64,000 nt of DNA from Aldehydirespirator sp965221605 (GTDB lineage Bacteria; Actinomycetota; Acidimicrobiia; Acidimicrobiales; Aldehydirespiratoraceae): NCBI GenBank assembly GCA_965221605.1, contig CBDCSK010000009.1, positions 124,001 to 188,000 on the forward strand, read 5' to 3'. This document shows, piece after piece, positions 10,220 through 20,613 of the stretch. The position numbers were made by a program, and so were the translations under genes. The notes below the pieces were generated by a model. The model was not told where the DNA came from. It was given only the letters and a program-made list of their open reading frames with translations, and made no database searches. Within the stretch, counting starts at the first letter, position 1. The number at the start of each line of letters is the position of its first letter.

Positions 10220-12507
10220 AGCAGGGCGTCCAGTCCTCGCTGCTCCACCGCGATCTCGCCGCCCACCAGTTCAGCGCACTCTTGTGACAGCACAGGCCGC
10301 TCCGCGGAGATCGGCACGCCGTCGGAATCGACCTTGATCTCACCGGTACGGATTCCCTCGAGGAACGACACCAGCAGCTTGACCTCCCCGTAGCAGGCGT
10401 CCACCTCCTTGGCCGTGCGGGCCCGCTCCACCGTGCCGGTGGCGATCGGAAGGAGGATGCGAGCCACAGCCGGCGCGGCCACATCACCGCCGAAGCCGGC
10501 CTCCTCCAACACCATCGTGACGACCACCTCGGGGTTGTAGTCGAAGCCGCGCTCGGGCCACGGCGCCGGCCCGAACGCCGCGAACCAGGCGAAGTCGGCC
10601 TTGCCCTGCTTCTCAGCCGTGCCCGTCTTGCCCGCTACCGGCCACGCGCTCAGCGGGAAGTCGACTCCCCCTTCGGCGGGAAGGTTGAAGGCCTCGTAGG
10701 CGGTTCCCCGCAACAGGGCCTCATCGCTGGTGGGGCTCGGGATGTTGAGCGCGGTCACTCCGTTCAGCCCGTCGAGCAGCGGTGTGGACAGCGCGGCCTT
10801 CCAATCGAGCTCCCGCACGAGCCTCGGGCCGAACTCCTCTAGGACGTTGCCGTTGCGGTCGGTGATCTTGGAGGCGATGTTGGGCTGGTGGAGCTTCCCC
10901 TCGCTGGCCAGCGCTGCGTATAGGTTGGCCATCTGTAGCGGCGTGGCCAGGAGGTTGCCCTGGCCGATGGCCAGGTTGATGGTGTCGCCCGCGAACCACT
11001 GGTCACCGCCCCGCAGGAAGACGCCCTGCTCGAACTGGTAGTCGTAGTACTCCCGGTCGGGCACGACACCGGACCTCTCGTGAGGCAGCGGGACCCCCGT
11101 GTGGGAGCCGAGGCCGAAGGCCTCGGCCGTCTCCTGGATGCCCTCGTCGAGGGGCGCGCGCCGCCGGAAGAAGCCCTCCCCCCCGATCCGGTAGAAGTAG
11201 GTGTCGCTCGACACAGTGATGGCGTCTCGCAGGTCCACGCCGCGCTCGCAGCAGTAGGGACTCTCGAACAGACACGTATCGGACTCCTCGAGACAGAACG
11301 GATAGCGGTAGGTGCCGGTGTCCCGGTAGAACTCGTCGACACCGGTCAGCGCGGCACCGGTGTCGGCTATCACTCCCTGTTCGAGAGCGGCGTAGGCGGT
11401 CACCACCTTGAAGGTGGAGCCGGGCGCGTAGAGGCCCTGGATGGCCCGGTTGAGGATCGGCGAGTAGTTCTCCTCCGCGGTCAGATCGTTGAACAGCCGC
11501 CGCGAGATCCCGTCCACGAACTCCCTCGGGTCGTAGGTGGGGAACGACGCCATGGCCAGGATCGAGCCGTCCCGCGGGTCTAGGGCCACCGCCGCGCCGG
11601 CCGAGGCCACGAAGCGGGGGGCATCGGGATCCTCGGGCGGCGGCTGGTCCCGGGCCTCGTCGAGCCCGCGACGCAGCTGGCGCTCGACGAGGCTCTGGAT
11701 GTCGAGGTCGACAGTCAGGTGCACGTCATTGCCGGGTTGCGGCTGGCGGGCCTTGTCGTGGTGGACCTTGACGATCTCGTCCAGCCGGTTCACCTCGAAG
11801 ACGCGCACCCCGGGGACGCCCCGCAGCTCGCTCTCGAATATGCGCTCGACCCCGGACTTCCCGATCTCGTCTCCGGGCTGGTACGTCTTCGCGTCCGGAT
11901 CGGCCGGGTCGTACTGCGCGCTCACCGACCGGTACTCGGACTGGGTCAGGGGCCCCACGTAGCCGAGCAGGTGCGCGGCCAGCTCGCCGTAGGGATAGCT
12001 GCGCACGGTGCGCTCCTCCACCGACACCCCCGGGAACAGGTCGGGGCGCTCGCCCAAGTAAAGCAGCAGGTCGGGGTCGATGTCGACGGCCACCGGAACC
12101 CGGTCGAACGGCCCGTACTCGCGGCTCGCGAGCCGCTCCTCGATGTGGCGGACCTTCGTGAGGCGGCCGGAGCGGCTGACGATCTCGGCCAACTCGAAGA
12201 GCACGTCGCGCTGCTCGGACTCGTCGAGCGCGGCCCTGAACGCCAGGCGGTCGACGGTCACCACCTGGACCACCTTGTTGTCCACCAGGATCCGACCCTG
12301 GGCATCGAAGACCCGGCCCCGGGGCGCCTCGGTGTACACCACCCTCAGAATGTTGGCGGAGGCGGCGGTCTGCAGTTCCTCGTGCTCGAGCACCTGCAGG
12401 AACCACAGCCGGGCCACCAGGGCGGCCACCAGGCAGACGGCCACGATGCCGACGATGTACAGCCGGAAGCTCTGGCGCTCATATACCTCGGAGCCATTGT
12501 CGGTCAT
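10216..12507 (-). CDS. mrdA: Penicillin-binding protein 2 (class B PBP transpeptidase)
   Basis: A 763-residue class B PBP that cross-links peptidoglycan during elongation. It has one N-terminal transmembrane anchor (about 15-40), a PBP dimerisation domain and a transpeptidase domain with the SxxK motif in GSTFKV, the SxN-type motif SSD and KTGTAEK. The ATG at 12507 overlaps the mreD stop (ATGA), so the longer frame is discarded. At 763 residues it is somewhat longer than E. coli PBP2 (633), mainly from inserted loops in the transpeptidase part, including a Cys-rich stretch near FCLEESDTCLF and YCC. Confidence 0.95.
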   Translation of the reverse strand: MTDNGSEVYERQSFRLYIVGIVAVCLVAALVARLWFLQVLEHEELQTAASANILRVVYTEAPRGRVFDAQGRILVDNKVVQVVTVDRLAFRAALDESEQRDVLFELAEIVSRSGRLTKVRHIEERLASREYGPFDRVPVAVDIDPDLLLYLGERPDLFPGVSVEERTVRSYPYGELAAHLLGYVGPLTQSEYRSVSAQYDPADPDAKTYQPGDEIGKSGVERIFESELRGVPGVRVFEVNRLDEIVKVHHDKARQPQPGNDVHLTVDLDIQSLVERQLRRGLDEARDQPPPEDPDAPRFVASAGAAVALDPRDGSILAMASFPTYDPREFVDGISRRLFNDLTAEENYSPILNRAIQGLYAPGSTFKVVTAYAALEQGVIADTGAALTGVDEFYRDTGTYRYPFCLEESDTCLFESPYCCERGVDLRDAITVSSDTYFYRIGGEGFFRRRAPLDEGIQETAEAFGLGSHTGVPLPHERSGVVPDREYYDYQFEQGVFLRGGDQWFAGDTINLAIGQGNLLATPLQMANLYAALASEGKLHQPNIASKITDRNGNVLEEFGPRLVRELDWKAALSTPLLDGLNGVTALNIPSPTSDEALLRGTAYEAFNLPAEGGVDFPLSAWPVAGKTGTAEKQGKADFAWFAAFGPAPWPERGFDYNPEVVVTMVLEEAGFGGDVAAPAVARILLPIATGTVERARTAKEVDACYGEVKLLVSFLEGIRTGEIKVDSDGVPISAERPVLSQECAELVGGEIAVEQRGLDALL

Positions 12508-13109
12508 CGCCGTCCGATCCTGGCTGCGGTCCGGGAAGAGTCGACCGGCTTGTCCCGGGACCGGCCGCCCCAAACAGCCCAGCGCATCGCCGGCGCCACC
12601 ACCAGCGACAGGACCGCGTTGAGCGCCGACGAGACGAGCACGATCTTCAGCAGATCGTCGTCGACCAGGCCGCGCTGGCCGATCACCTCCCCCAGTACCG
12701 CATAGGCAGCCACCGCGGCCGCCGTGCCCGCGAACACGAGCAGGCCCGTCCGGACGCGGGTGTCGTGGAAGAGGTCCTCAGTGATGCGGCCCAGCCCGTA
12801 GGCAACCAGAGCGAACGACACCGCGGCCAGCCCGAGCGGGGTGGGCAGGTAGATGTCCCACATCAAGCCGGCCCCGAAAGCGATCATCGAGCCCCCCTGG
12901 ACGCCGGCCAGGAGCCCGGCCAGGACGGCCACCATCGCCGGCAGCTCGGGGGCCACCCCGACCACCCGCACCTCCACGAAGATCGTCAACTGCAGCAGCA
13001 GTGCGACCATGTACACCAGGATCACCCGCAGAGCGGCCACCAGCACGCTGCTGCGCAGCGACGAGAGTCCCCGGCGCACCGGTGTCGACGCCAGTTGGGG
13101 AGCGGTCAC
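12504..13109 (-). CDS. mreD: Rod shape-determining protein MreD
   Basis: A 201-residue hydrophobic protein with five or six predicted membrane segments and a short basic C-terminus. The family is poorly conserved, but the position between mreC and mrdA and the segment MWDIYLPTPLG fit MreD. The GTG start overlaps the mreC stop and its own stop overlaps mrdA, so the operon is translationally coupled throughout. Confidence 0.88.
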   Translation of the reverse strand: MTAPQLASTPVRRGLSSLRSSVLVAALRVILVYMVALLLQLTIFVEVRVVGVAPELPAMVAVLAGLLAGVQGGSMIAFGAGLMWDIYLPTPLGLAAVSFALVAYGLGRITEDLFHDTRVRTGLLVFAGTAAAVAAYAVLGEVIGQRGLVDDDLLKIVLVSSALNAVLSLVVAPAMRWAVWGGRSRDKPVDSSRTAARIGRR

Positions 13110-14002
13110 GGCGACTGCTCCGGGAACGGCGAGTCCGGCCCGACCGGCGCCTCGTCGAGCGGGACCTGCAACAGCACGGTGACATAGCCGAGATCATCGA
13201 CGTCAGCGGCCAGGTCGACCGTCACCCACTGCACCAGGCCCGCTTCGGCCGGCTCGACGGCGGCCACCCGCCCCACCGGGATGTTGGCCGGATAGCGGCT
13301 GCCCGCCGCGGTGACCACCGCGCTTCCGATCGCGGGCAGCTCGGAGAGATCGCCGGTCTCGGGCCAGCGGAGCCCGGTGTCCACCACGAACCTGGCCTGC
13401 TCGCCGGCCATCCCGTGACCGAGGCCCACGTCACCGGTGTCGATCAGGCGCACGCCGACCACCAGGTTCGGATTGCTGATCATGGTGACCGTGCTGAGCC
13501 CGGTATCGACGGTCTCGACCGTTCCGACCAGACCGGCCGCGGTGACCACCGCCATGCCTGGAGCTACCCCGTCTCGATGTCCCACGTCGATCGACACGAT
13601 GCCGTCATCGAAGTTGCCCACCGAGTCGCGCAGGACCGAAGCGGTGATCTGCTCGATGTCGTCCACGTATGTCACCCCGGTGGCCTCCAGAAGCCGGTCG
13701 AGGGTGTCGGTACGGGCCGCGGCCCGCATGTCGGCGCTGCGCAGGTTGTCGACCTCTGCTCTGAGCTGCTCGTTCTCGGACCGGAGGTCGTTGTAGGAGA
13801 ACATCACCGTCCACACTTCAGCCACGGGTCCGAGCACGACGTCGACGGCGGAGACAACCGGCTCGAGAAGGTCGCGCACGCGGCTCTGGGCCGTCTCCAG
13901 CGGCCCGTAGCCGCGGAAGTCGAGCGTCAGGAGCGTGATCGCTGTGAGGATCAACAGGAGCAGGCGGTAGCGGGACCGCCCGCTTCGCTGGGCCACAGCC
14001 AT
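13106..14002 (-). CDS. mreC: Rod shape-determining protein MreC
   Basis: A 298-residue periplasmic elongasome scaffold. It has a short basic N-terminus, one membrane helix (about 12-32), a coiled coil (about 70-100, including the heptad-like NDLRSENEQLRAEVDNL) and then the two beta-domains typical of MreC. It starts 9 bases after mreB and overlaps mreD. Confidence 0.92.
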   Translation of the reverse strand: MAVAQRSGRSRYRLLLLILTAITLLTLDFRGYGPLETAQSRVRDLLEPVVSAVDVVLGPVAEVWTVMFSYNDLRSENEQLRAEVDNLRSADMRAAARTDTLDRLLEATGVTYVDDIEQITASVLRDSVGNFDDGIVSIDVGHRDGVAPGMAVVTAAGLVGTVETVDTGLSTVTMISNPNLVVGVRLIDTGDVGLGHGMAGEQARFVVDTGLRWPETGDLSELPAIGSAVVTAAGSRYPANIPVGRVAAVEPAEAGLVQWVTVDLAADVDDLGYVTVLLQVPLDEAPVGPDSPFPEQSP

Positions 14003-14011
14003 GGCCCGGCG

Positions 14012-15058
14012 CTACAGGTTGCTCGCCGTGGTATCGCCCGTCAGCTGGTCCAAGTTCTCGAGCACATGACCACAGCCCCTCACCACGGCGTGGAGCGGAT
14101 CGACCGCGACCGTGATCGGCATGCCGGTCTCATTGGCCATCCGCTGGTCCAGATTCCTCAGCAGGGCGCCCCCGCCCGCGAGCATGATGCCCGACTCCAT
14201 GATGTCGGCGGCCAGCTCCGGCGGGGTGCGATCGAGCGTGCCCCTCACCGCGTCGCAGATGGCGACGACCGACTCCTCCAAGCCCTCGCGGATGTCCTCG
14301 GTGGTGATCGACACCACCCGCGGCAGGCCGCTCACGAGATCGCGGCCCCGGATCTCGGCCCGAGCCTCCCGCGGCAGGGGGTGGGCCGAGCCGAGCACGA
14401 TCTTTATCTCCTCAGCGGTGCGCTCCCCGATCAGCAGGGAGTGCTCCTTCTTGACGAACTGGACGATCGCGTCGTCGAACTCGTCGCCCCCCACCCGGAT
14501 GGACTCGCTGGAAACGATCCCTCCCAGCGAGATGACCGCCACCTCGGTCGTGCCGCCCCCGATGTCCACGACCATGTTCCCGGTGGGCTCCCACACCTTC
14601 ATGCCGGTGCCGATCGCGGCCGCCATCGGCTCCTCGATGATGTGGGTCGGCCTGCGGGCGCCGGCCGACTCGGCCGCCTCCTGCACGGCTCGCTGCTCCA
14701 CGCCGGTTATTCCCGACGGCACGGCGATCACCATGCGCGGCTTGGTCCAGCGCCGCTGATGGACGCTCTCGACGAAGAAGCGAAGCATCTCCTGGCACAT
14801 GTCGAAATCGGCGATGACGCCGTCCTTGAGCGGGCGAACGGCCTGTATGTGCGAGGGCGTGCGCCCGAGCATGCTCTTGGCCTCGGAGCCAACCGCGAGG
14901 ACCTTGCGGGTGCGAGTGTTCACCGCGACCACTGAGGGCTCGTTGAGCACGATCCCCTCGCCCCGAACGTACACGACCGTGTTGGCGGTGCCGAGGTCCA
15001 GAGCCATGTCGCGACCCATGACCCACCCAAGCCCGGATTGCATGGTCCCTGTACTCAT
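14012..15058 (-). CDS. mreB: Actin-like cell shape protein MreB
   Basis: Bacterial actin that positions the cell-wall elongation machinery under the membrane. The phosphate-1 loop DLGTANT, the stretch VLNEPSVVAVN, PSGITGVE and VDIGGGTTEVAVI are all present. The ATG at 15058 is chosen because a GAGG ribosome site lies 7 bases upstream; it gives 348 residues with a short leader. An internal ATG at 15019 (MGRDMALDLG) gives the most usual MreB N-terminus and is a real alternative. It is the first gene of the mreBCD-mrdA-rodA operon, so the main promoter is expected in 15059-15206. Confidence 0.95.
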   Translation of the reverse strand: MSTGTMQSGLGWVMGRDMALDLGTANTVVYVRGEGIVLNEPSVVAVNTRTRKVLAVGSEAKSMLGRTPSHIQAVRPLKDGVIADFDMCQEMLRFFVESVHQRRWTKPRMVIAVPSGITGVEQRAVQEAAESAGARRPTHIIEEPMAAAIGTGMKVWEPTGNMVVDIGGGTTEVAVISLGGIVSSESIRVGGDEFDDAIVQFVKKEHSLLIGERTAEEIKIVLGSAHPLPREARAEIRGRDLVSGLPRVVSITTEDIREGLEESVVAICDAVRGTLDRTPPELAADIMESGIMLAGGGALLRNLDQRMANETGMPITVAVDPLHAVVRGCGHVLENLDQLTGDTTASNL

Positions 15059-15206
15059 TCTCACGCCTCTACCAGCTCCGGAGACTATCACAGCGCCGAT
15101 GGATCCGGCCGCACGCCCGAAAGGAGGCTAGACGATAACCGGCGCTGGCGCGCATCGGAAAACCACCGACCTTGATGCTGCCGCGCGACCCGGCACCAAC
15201 CCAACC

Positions 15207-15614
15207 TCACAGATCGGGAAAGAACAGGCTGACCTCGCGCTGAGCGGACGCCGCGGAATCGCTGCCGTGGACCAGGTTCTCGGTGACCTCGGTGCCGAAA
15301 TCCCCCCGGATGGTGCCCGGCTCGGCCTTCAGGGGGTCGGTGGCTCCCATCATGGCGCGCACCACGCCCCAGGTGTCTCCGGGACCCTCCACGACAGCCA
15401 TGAGCGCGGGGCTCCTGCTCATGAAGGCCACCAGATCGTTGTAGAAGGGCTTCCCGACGTGCTCGGCGTAGTGCCGGGCGAGCAGATCGAGGTCGAGGGT
15501 CCTCAGCTCGGCGGCCACCAGGCGCAAGCCCTTCCGCTCGAAGCGGCCGAGGATCTCTCCCACCAAGCCCCGCTCGACTGCGTCCGGCTTGCAGATGACC
15601 AACGTGCGATTCAC
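15207..15614 (-). CDS. ndk: Nucleoside diphosphate kinase
   Basis: Transfers phosphate between nucleoside tri- and diphosphates. The 135-residue product opens N-R-T-L-V-I-C-K-P-D-A-V and has the catalytic-histidine motif NLVHGSDS at about 113-120 (His116), with the normal chain length. The GTG at 15614 is the only start that gives a family-sized N-terminus. It lies about 150 bases from mreB and 53 bases from folC, in the same orientation. Confidence 0.97.
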   Translation of the reverse strand: MNRTLVICKPDAVERGLVGEILGRFERKGLRLVAAELRTLDLDLLARHYAEHVGKPFYNDLVAFMSRSPALMAVVEGPGDTWGVVRAMMGATDPLKAEPGTIRGDFGTEVTENLVHGSDSAASAQREVSLFFPDL

Positions 15615-15667
15615 GGCGGCGATGCTACAAGCACTCCCGGCGCGCCCCGCGAGCCGGCAGGTGGTGC

Positions 15668-16966
15668 CTACTCGCGCTCGGCGAGCGCGGTCTTGGCCGC
15701 GCCGATCACCGTGAAGGAGCCGGTCACTGTGACGACATCGGCAGCGTCCGCCAGTTCGAAGGCACGGTCGAGGGCGGCGCCCACGTCGTCGACGGCCTCG
15801 GAGGTCGCGCCGAGAGCGGCGGCCGCGGCCGCTATCTCCGGCGCCGGTATGCCGCGGGCCGTGGGAGCGGTGCAGCACACCACCCGCTCGGCCCGGTCGG
15901 CCTCAAGGCCCTGCAGCACACCGGAGATGTCGCGCCCCGACTGCATCCCCACCACCAGGAAGCGGCGGCCGGAGGGTGCGAAGTCGTCGTTGAGGGTGGC
16001 GGCGGCGGCACGGGCTCCATCGGGGTTGTGCGCTCCGTCGAGAACGACAAGGGGCTCGCGGCTCACGATCTCGAAGCGTCCTGGAACCCTGACGCCGGCC
16101 AAGGCTTCGTCCACCACATCGCCGGGGAGTCTCGCTTCGAAGAAGGCCTCCGCGGTGGCCAGGGCCAGAGAGGCGTTGTCCAGTTGGTGGCGGCCGTGCA
16201 GAGCTATCAACGAGTCGGCGTGGCGCCCGTAAGGCGTGAGAAAGTCGGCCACCCATCCGCCTATCGCGAGGCGCTCCCGGTCGATCCCGAAGTCCGGGCC
16301 GCGCTCGAGCATGGCCGCATGGGGCTCGGCCCGGAAGACGTCGCGCAGACGGGGGTCGGTCTCGCCGCAGACGATCGTCGAGGCGGGCTTGACTATGCCA
16401 GCCTTCTCATGGGCGACGGCCAGCCGCCAGTCGCCCACGCCGTCGGTGTGGTCCCTGCCGACGTTGGTAATCACCGCCACCTCGGCATCGACGACGTTGG
16501 TGGCGTCGAACCGTCCCAGCATCCCCACCTCGATAACGGCCACGTCCACAGCCACATCGGCGAAGTGCTGCATTGCGGCCGCCGTCACGGTCTCGAACCA
16601 GGTGGCCCGCATCTGCATGTGATCGGTGAAGCGGGCCACGTCGCCGATGGCCGCACCGAAGGCCTCGGGGTCCATGGGCTGGGAGTCGACCGATATGCGC
16701 TCGGTGGGAGCCACCAGGTGCGGGCTCGTGTAGGCGCCGACGCGCAAGCCCATCTCCTGAAGCAGGCGGGCCGTGACCCGCACAGTGGACCCCTTGCCGT
16801 TGGTGCCCGTGACGTGGATGACCCGGTAGCGGTGCTGCGGATCCCCCATGGCCGACGCCAGGCGCTGCATCGACTGGAGGCTCAGTCCATGGACGCGGCC
16901 GGCCCGAGGGGTCGACTCGTAGTTGATGAGGGTGTCGAGATGGTCCAGTGCCGCGCCGTAGTCCAC
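15668..16966 (-). CDS. folC: Folylpolyglutamate synthase / dihydrofolate synthase
   Basis: Adds glutamate to folates, and possibly to dihydropteroate. The 432-residue Mur-ligase-like enzyme has the ATP loop GTNGKGS at 54-60, SPHLVAPTERI, the HEKAGIVK segment with the expected lysine, and VLDGAHNPDG for the C-terminal domain. It starts 18 bases after clpX. The frequent upstream neighbour valS is absent. Confidence 0.95.
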   Translation of the reverse strand: MDYGAALDHLDTLINYESTPRAGRVHGLSLQSMQRLASAMGDPQHRYRVIHVTGTNGKGSTVRVTARLLQEMGLRVGAYTSPHLVAPTERISVDSQPMDPEAFGAAIGDVARFTDHMQMRATWFETVTAAAMQHFADVAVDVAVIEVGMLGRFDATNVVDAEVAVITNVGRDHTDGVGDWRLAVAHEKAGIVKPASTIVCGETDPRLRDVFRAEPHAAMLERGPDFGIDRERLAIGGWVADFLTPYGRHADSLIALHGRHQLDNASLALATAEAFFEARLPGDVVDEALAGVRVPGRFEIVSREPLVVLDGAHNPDGARAAAATLNDDFAPSGRRFLVVGMQSGRDISGVLQGLEADRAERVVCCTAPTARGIPAPEIAAAAAALGATSEAVDDVGAALDRAFELADAADVVTVTGSFTVIGAAKTALAERE

Positions 16967-16984
16967 GGGCGGGCGCTCGCGTCG

Positions 16985-18253
<1,269 letters not shown>

Positions 18254-18274
18254 CCGTCCGTCTCCCTCTCGGTG

Positions 18275-18916
18275 TCAGCTGATCGCTCTGATGGCGCTGC
18301 TGTTGTCCACCACATTACGCGCCTGGATCACTTCGTCGATGACCCCGTAGTCCGCGGCCTGCTCGGCGGTCATCACAAAGTCGCGGTCGGTGTCGGTAGC
18401 GATCCGCTCGATGGGCTGGCCGGTGTGCTCCGCGAGCACCTGCTCCAGCGACTCCTTGAGCCGGGCCACCTCGGAGGCGATCCGCTCGATGTCGCTGGCG
18501 TCGCCGTGCGCGCCGGCGTAGGGCTGGTGGAGGAGGATCTTGGCGTGCGGCAGGGCCAGACGCTTGCCCTTGGCTCCCGCGGCCAGCAGGACCGCAGCCG
18601 CCGACGCCGCCTGGCCGAAGCAGATCGTGGTGATGTCCGGCTTGATGTACTGCATCGTGTCGTAGATCGCGAACAGCGAGTTGATGTCCCCGCCCGGGCT
18701 GTTGATGTAGAGGTTGATGTCCTTGTCGGGATCCTCCGACTCGAGGTGCAGCAGCTGGGCGCATATCAGGTTCGCCACCACGTCGTCGATGGGCGTCCCG
18801 AGGAAGATGATGTTCTCCTTGAGCAGCCGGCTGTACAGGTCGAAGGCGCGCTCGCCGCGGTTGGTCTGCTCCACCACGGTCGGCACCAGGTAGTTGCGCG
18901 GGTTGATCTGGCTCAT
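18275..18916 (-). CDS. clpP: ATP-dependent Clp protease proteolytic subunit
   Basis: Serine protease of the Clp system; 213 residues. The triad can be placed as Ser105 (GQAAS), His130 (LLHQP) and Asp179 (DRDF). The residue after the active serine is Ala (GQAASAAA) where many ClpP have Met-Gly, and LPHAKILLHQP replaces the common LPNSRVMIHQP; both are mild deviations that leave the triad intact. Only one clpP copy is seen here, although many actinobacteria have a clpP1P2 pair. The ATG overlaps the tig stop. Confidence 0.95.
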   Translation of the reverse strand: MSQINPRNYLVPTVVEQTNRGERAFDLYSRLLKENIIFLGTPIDDVVANLICAQLLHLESEDPDKDINLYINSPGGDINSLFAIYDTMQYIKPDITTICFGQAASAAAVLLAAGAKGKRLALPHAKILLHQPYAGAHGDASDIERIASEVARLKESLEQVLAEHTGQPIERIATDTDRDFVMTAEQAADYGVIDEVIQARNVVDNSSAIRAIS

Positions 18917-20388
18917 CGGGCGTCCTGTGGTTCGTCGGCGTCTACATCTTGAGGGTTCCCGCCGTCATCACCAACGTCGGAGGCCGAGACTTCCTCGGAC
19001 ATCCCTTCCGGCGGGCCGGTCTCGTCTGCGCCGGGCAGCCTCAGCAGTTCCGGATCGACGAGCTCCCCGTCGGGATCGACGAGCTGTACCCGCTCGGTGA
19101 TCCACTCCAGGGCGGCCCGCTTGGAGATCTCGGCGCGCATCGGTGACAGCTGACCCGACGATGCCAGCGCCTCCCGCAACCGGGACGCCTCGGCGGCCGC
19201 GTCCACGTCGGCGCTCTCATCGGCGGGAGCGCGCCGGGACGCCGCCAGCACGACCTGTTGCAGCTCAGCGTCGATTGTGTCCTCGTCCGCTTCGAGTCCC
19301 TCCGCCGAGGCCACGGCCCTCAGGGCGAGATCCAGCCTGACGCTGCGGTCTGCGCTGACCCTCACGCCGGCCTCGAACTCCTCGCGGGGCTGGCCGATGC
19401 TGCTCAGGTAGTCGTCCAGCTCATGGCCCCGCTGGGCCAGATCCCTGGTAATGCTGGCGACACGGCTCTCGATCTCGGACGCCACCATGGCCTCGGGCAC
19501 CTCGCCGGTGACCAGGCCGGCAACGGCATCCGCAATGGCCTCCATCCGTGCCGATGCGGCGTACATGGTCTTGGCCCTGGATTGCCCGGCTTCGAGGGTC
19601 GAGCGGAACTCCTCGACGGTGTCGTACTCGGTGTTCGACGAGACGAACTCGTCGTCGAGGGTCGGCAGGACGGTCTCCTGCACCTCCTTGACGAGCACCC
19701 GGAAGCGGAGATGGCTGTCCTCGTCGGGGTCGGGATGGACGGCCGTGAACTCGAGGATGTCGCCGGGCACCGCGCCGCGAAGGTTCTCGTCGATCTCGGG
19801 CACGACCGCGCCAGTGCCGAGCAAGTAGTCGTAGTCGGAGGTGGTGAGGCCGTCGATGGTCTCACCCCCCATCGTGCCCGTGATGTCGATAGTCAGATGG
19901 TCCCCGTCCGCCGCGGCCCGGCTCACCGGGGCGAGCTCCGCGAACTGCTGGCGGAAGCGGTCGATCTCACCGGTGATCTCCTCATCGTCGACCACGGGGC
20001 TGGGAATCTCCACGCTCAGTTGCTCGTAACCCGACACGGCTACCGCGGGACGCACATCGACCACCGCATCGAAGCACACCGGCCCCGACTCCGCTCCCTC
20101 GGTGATCTCGATACTGGGAGCGTCGATCACGTCGATGTCGTGCTCCACCACGGCGCGGGCGTAGAAGTCGGGAAGCGAGGACCGCAGTGCCTCCGCCCGC
20201 CCGGCCTGGTGGCCCAGCTGGGCTTCGAGCAGGCGGCGGGGAGCCTTTCCGGGCCGGAAGCCCGGAACCCTGACCTCGCGGGCGATGCGCTTGAAGGCCA
20301 CCTCGATCTCGGTCTCAAACTCCGCCTCGTCGAGTTCGACGGTCAGCTTGACCCGGTGATCGTCGAGCGTCTCGACGCTGCTCTGCAC
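18913..20388 (-). CDS. tig: Trigger factor
   Basis: Ribosome-bound chaperone and prolyl isomerase. The 491-residue product has the ribosome-binding domain with the signature GFRPGKAPR near residue 50, a central FKBP-type domain and a helical C-terminal arm. A very acidic, disordered tail of about 40 residues extends past the usual C-terminus. The GTG at 20388 (V-Q-S-S-V-E-T-L) gives the family N-terminus; the longer frame would overlap tRNA-Gly. The tig-clpP-clpX order is standard. Confidence 0.95.
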   Translation of the reverse strand: MQSSVETLDDHRVKLTVELDEAEFETEIEVAFKRIAREVRVPGFRPGKAPRRLLEAQLGHQAGRAEALRSSLPDFYARAVVEHDIDVIDAPSIEITEGAESGPVCFDAVVDVRPAVAVSGYEQLSVEIPSPVVDDEEITGEIDRFRQQFAELAPVSRAAADGDHLTIDITGTMGGETIDGLTTSDYDYLLGTGAVVPEIDENLRGAVPGDILEFTAVHPDPDEDSHLRFRVLVKEVQETVLPTLDDEFVSSNTEYDTVEEFRSTLEAGQSRAKTMYAASARMEAIADAVAGLVTGEVPEAMVASEIESRVASITRDLAQRGHELDDYLSSIGQPREEFEAGVRVSADRSVRLDLALRAVASAEGLEADEDTIDAELQQVVLAASRRAPADESADVDAAAEASRLREALASSGQLSPMRAEISKRAALEWITERVQLVDPDGELVDPELLRLPGADETGPPEGMSEEVSASDVGDDGGNPQDVDADEPQDAR

Positions 20389-20496
20389 GGCAGGGATTGT
20401 ACCGGTGCCCATCGATGGCACTACCGGCCACGACGCCCAACCAGTCCCCAGCCCGAGAGCACTACCAACGTGGAGGACCGATACCGTGATGGCGCC

Positions 20497-20568
20497 GCGG
20501 GCGTAGTTCAACGGCTAGAACCTCAGCCTTCCAAGCTGATGATGCCGGTTCGATTCCGGTCGCCCGCT
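20497..20568 (+). tRNA. tRNA-Gly (anticodon UCC)
   Basis: A 72-base cloverleaf. The acceptor arms are GCGGGCG and CGCCCGC with discriminator T, the anticodon loop CTTCCAA gives anticodon TCC, and the T arm is CCGGTTCGATTCCGG. No CCA is encoded. It is divergent from tig and 45 bases upstream of a methyltransferase gene. Confidence 0.97.
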
Positions 20569-20613
20569 CAAGCCCCCGTGTGAGGAACCCGAGCCGCAGC
20601 CAGACTGACCGCC

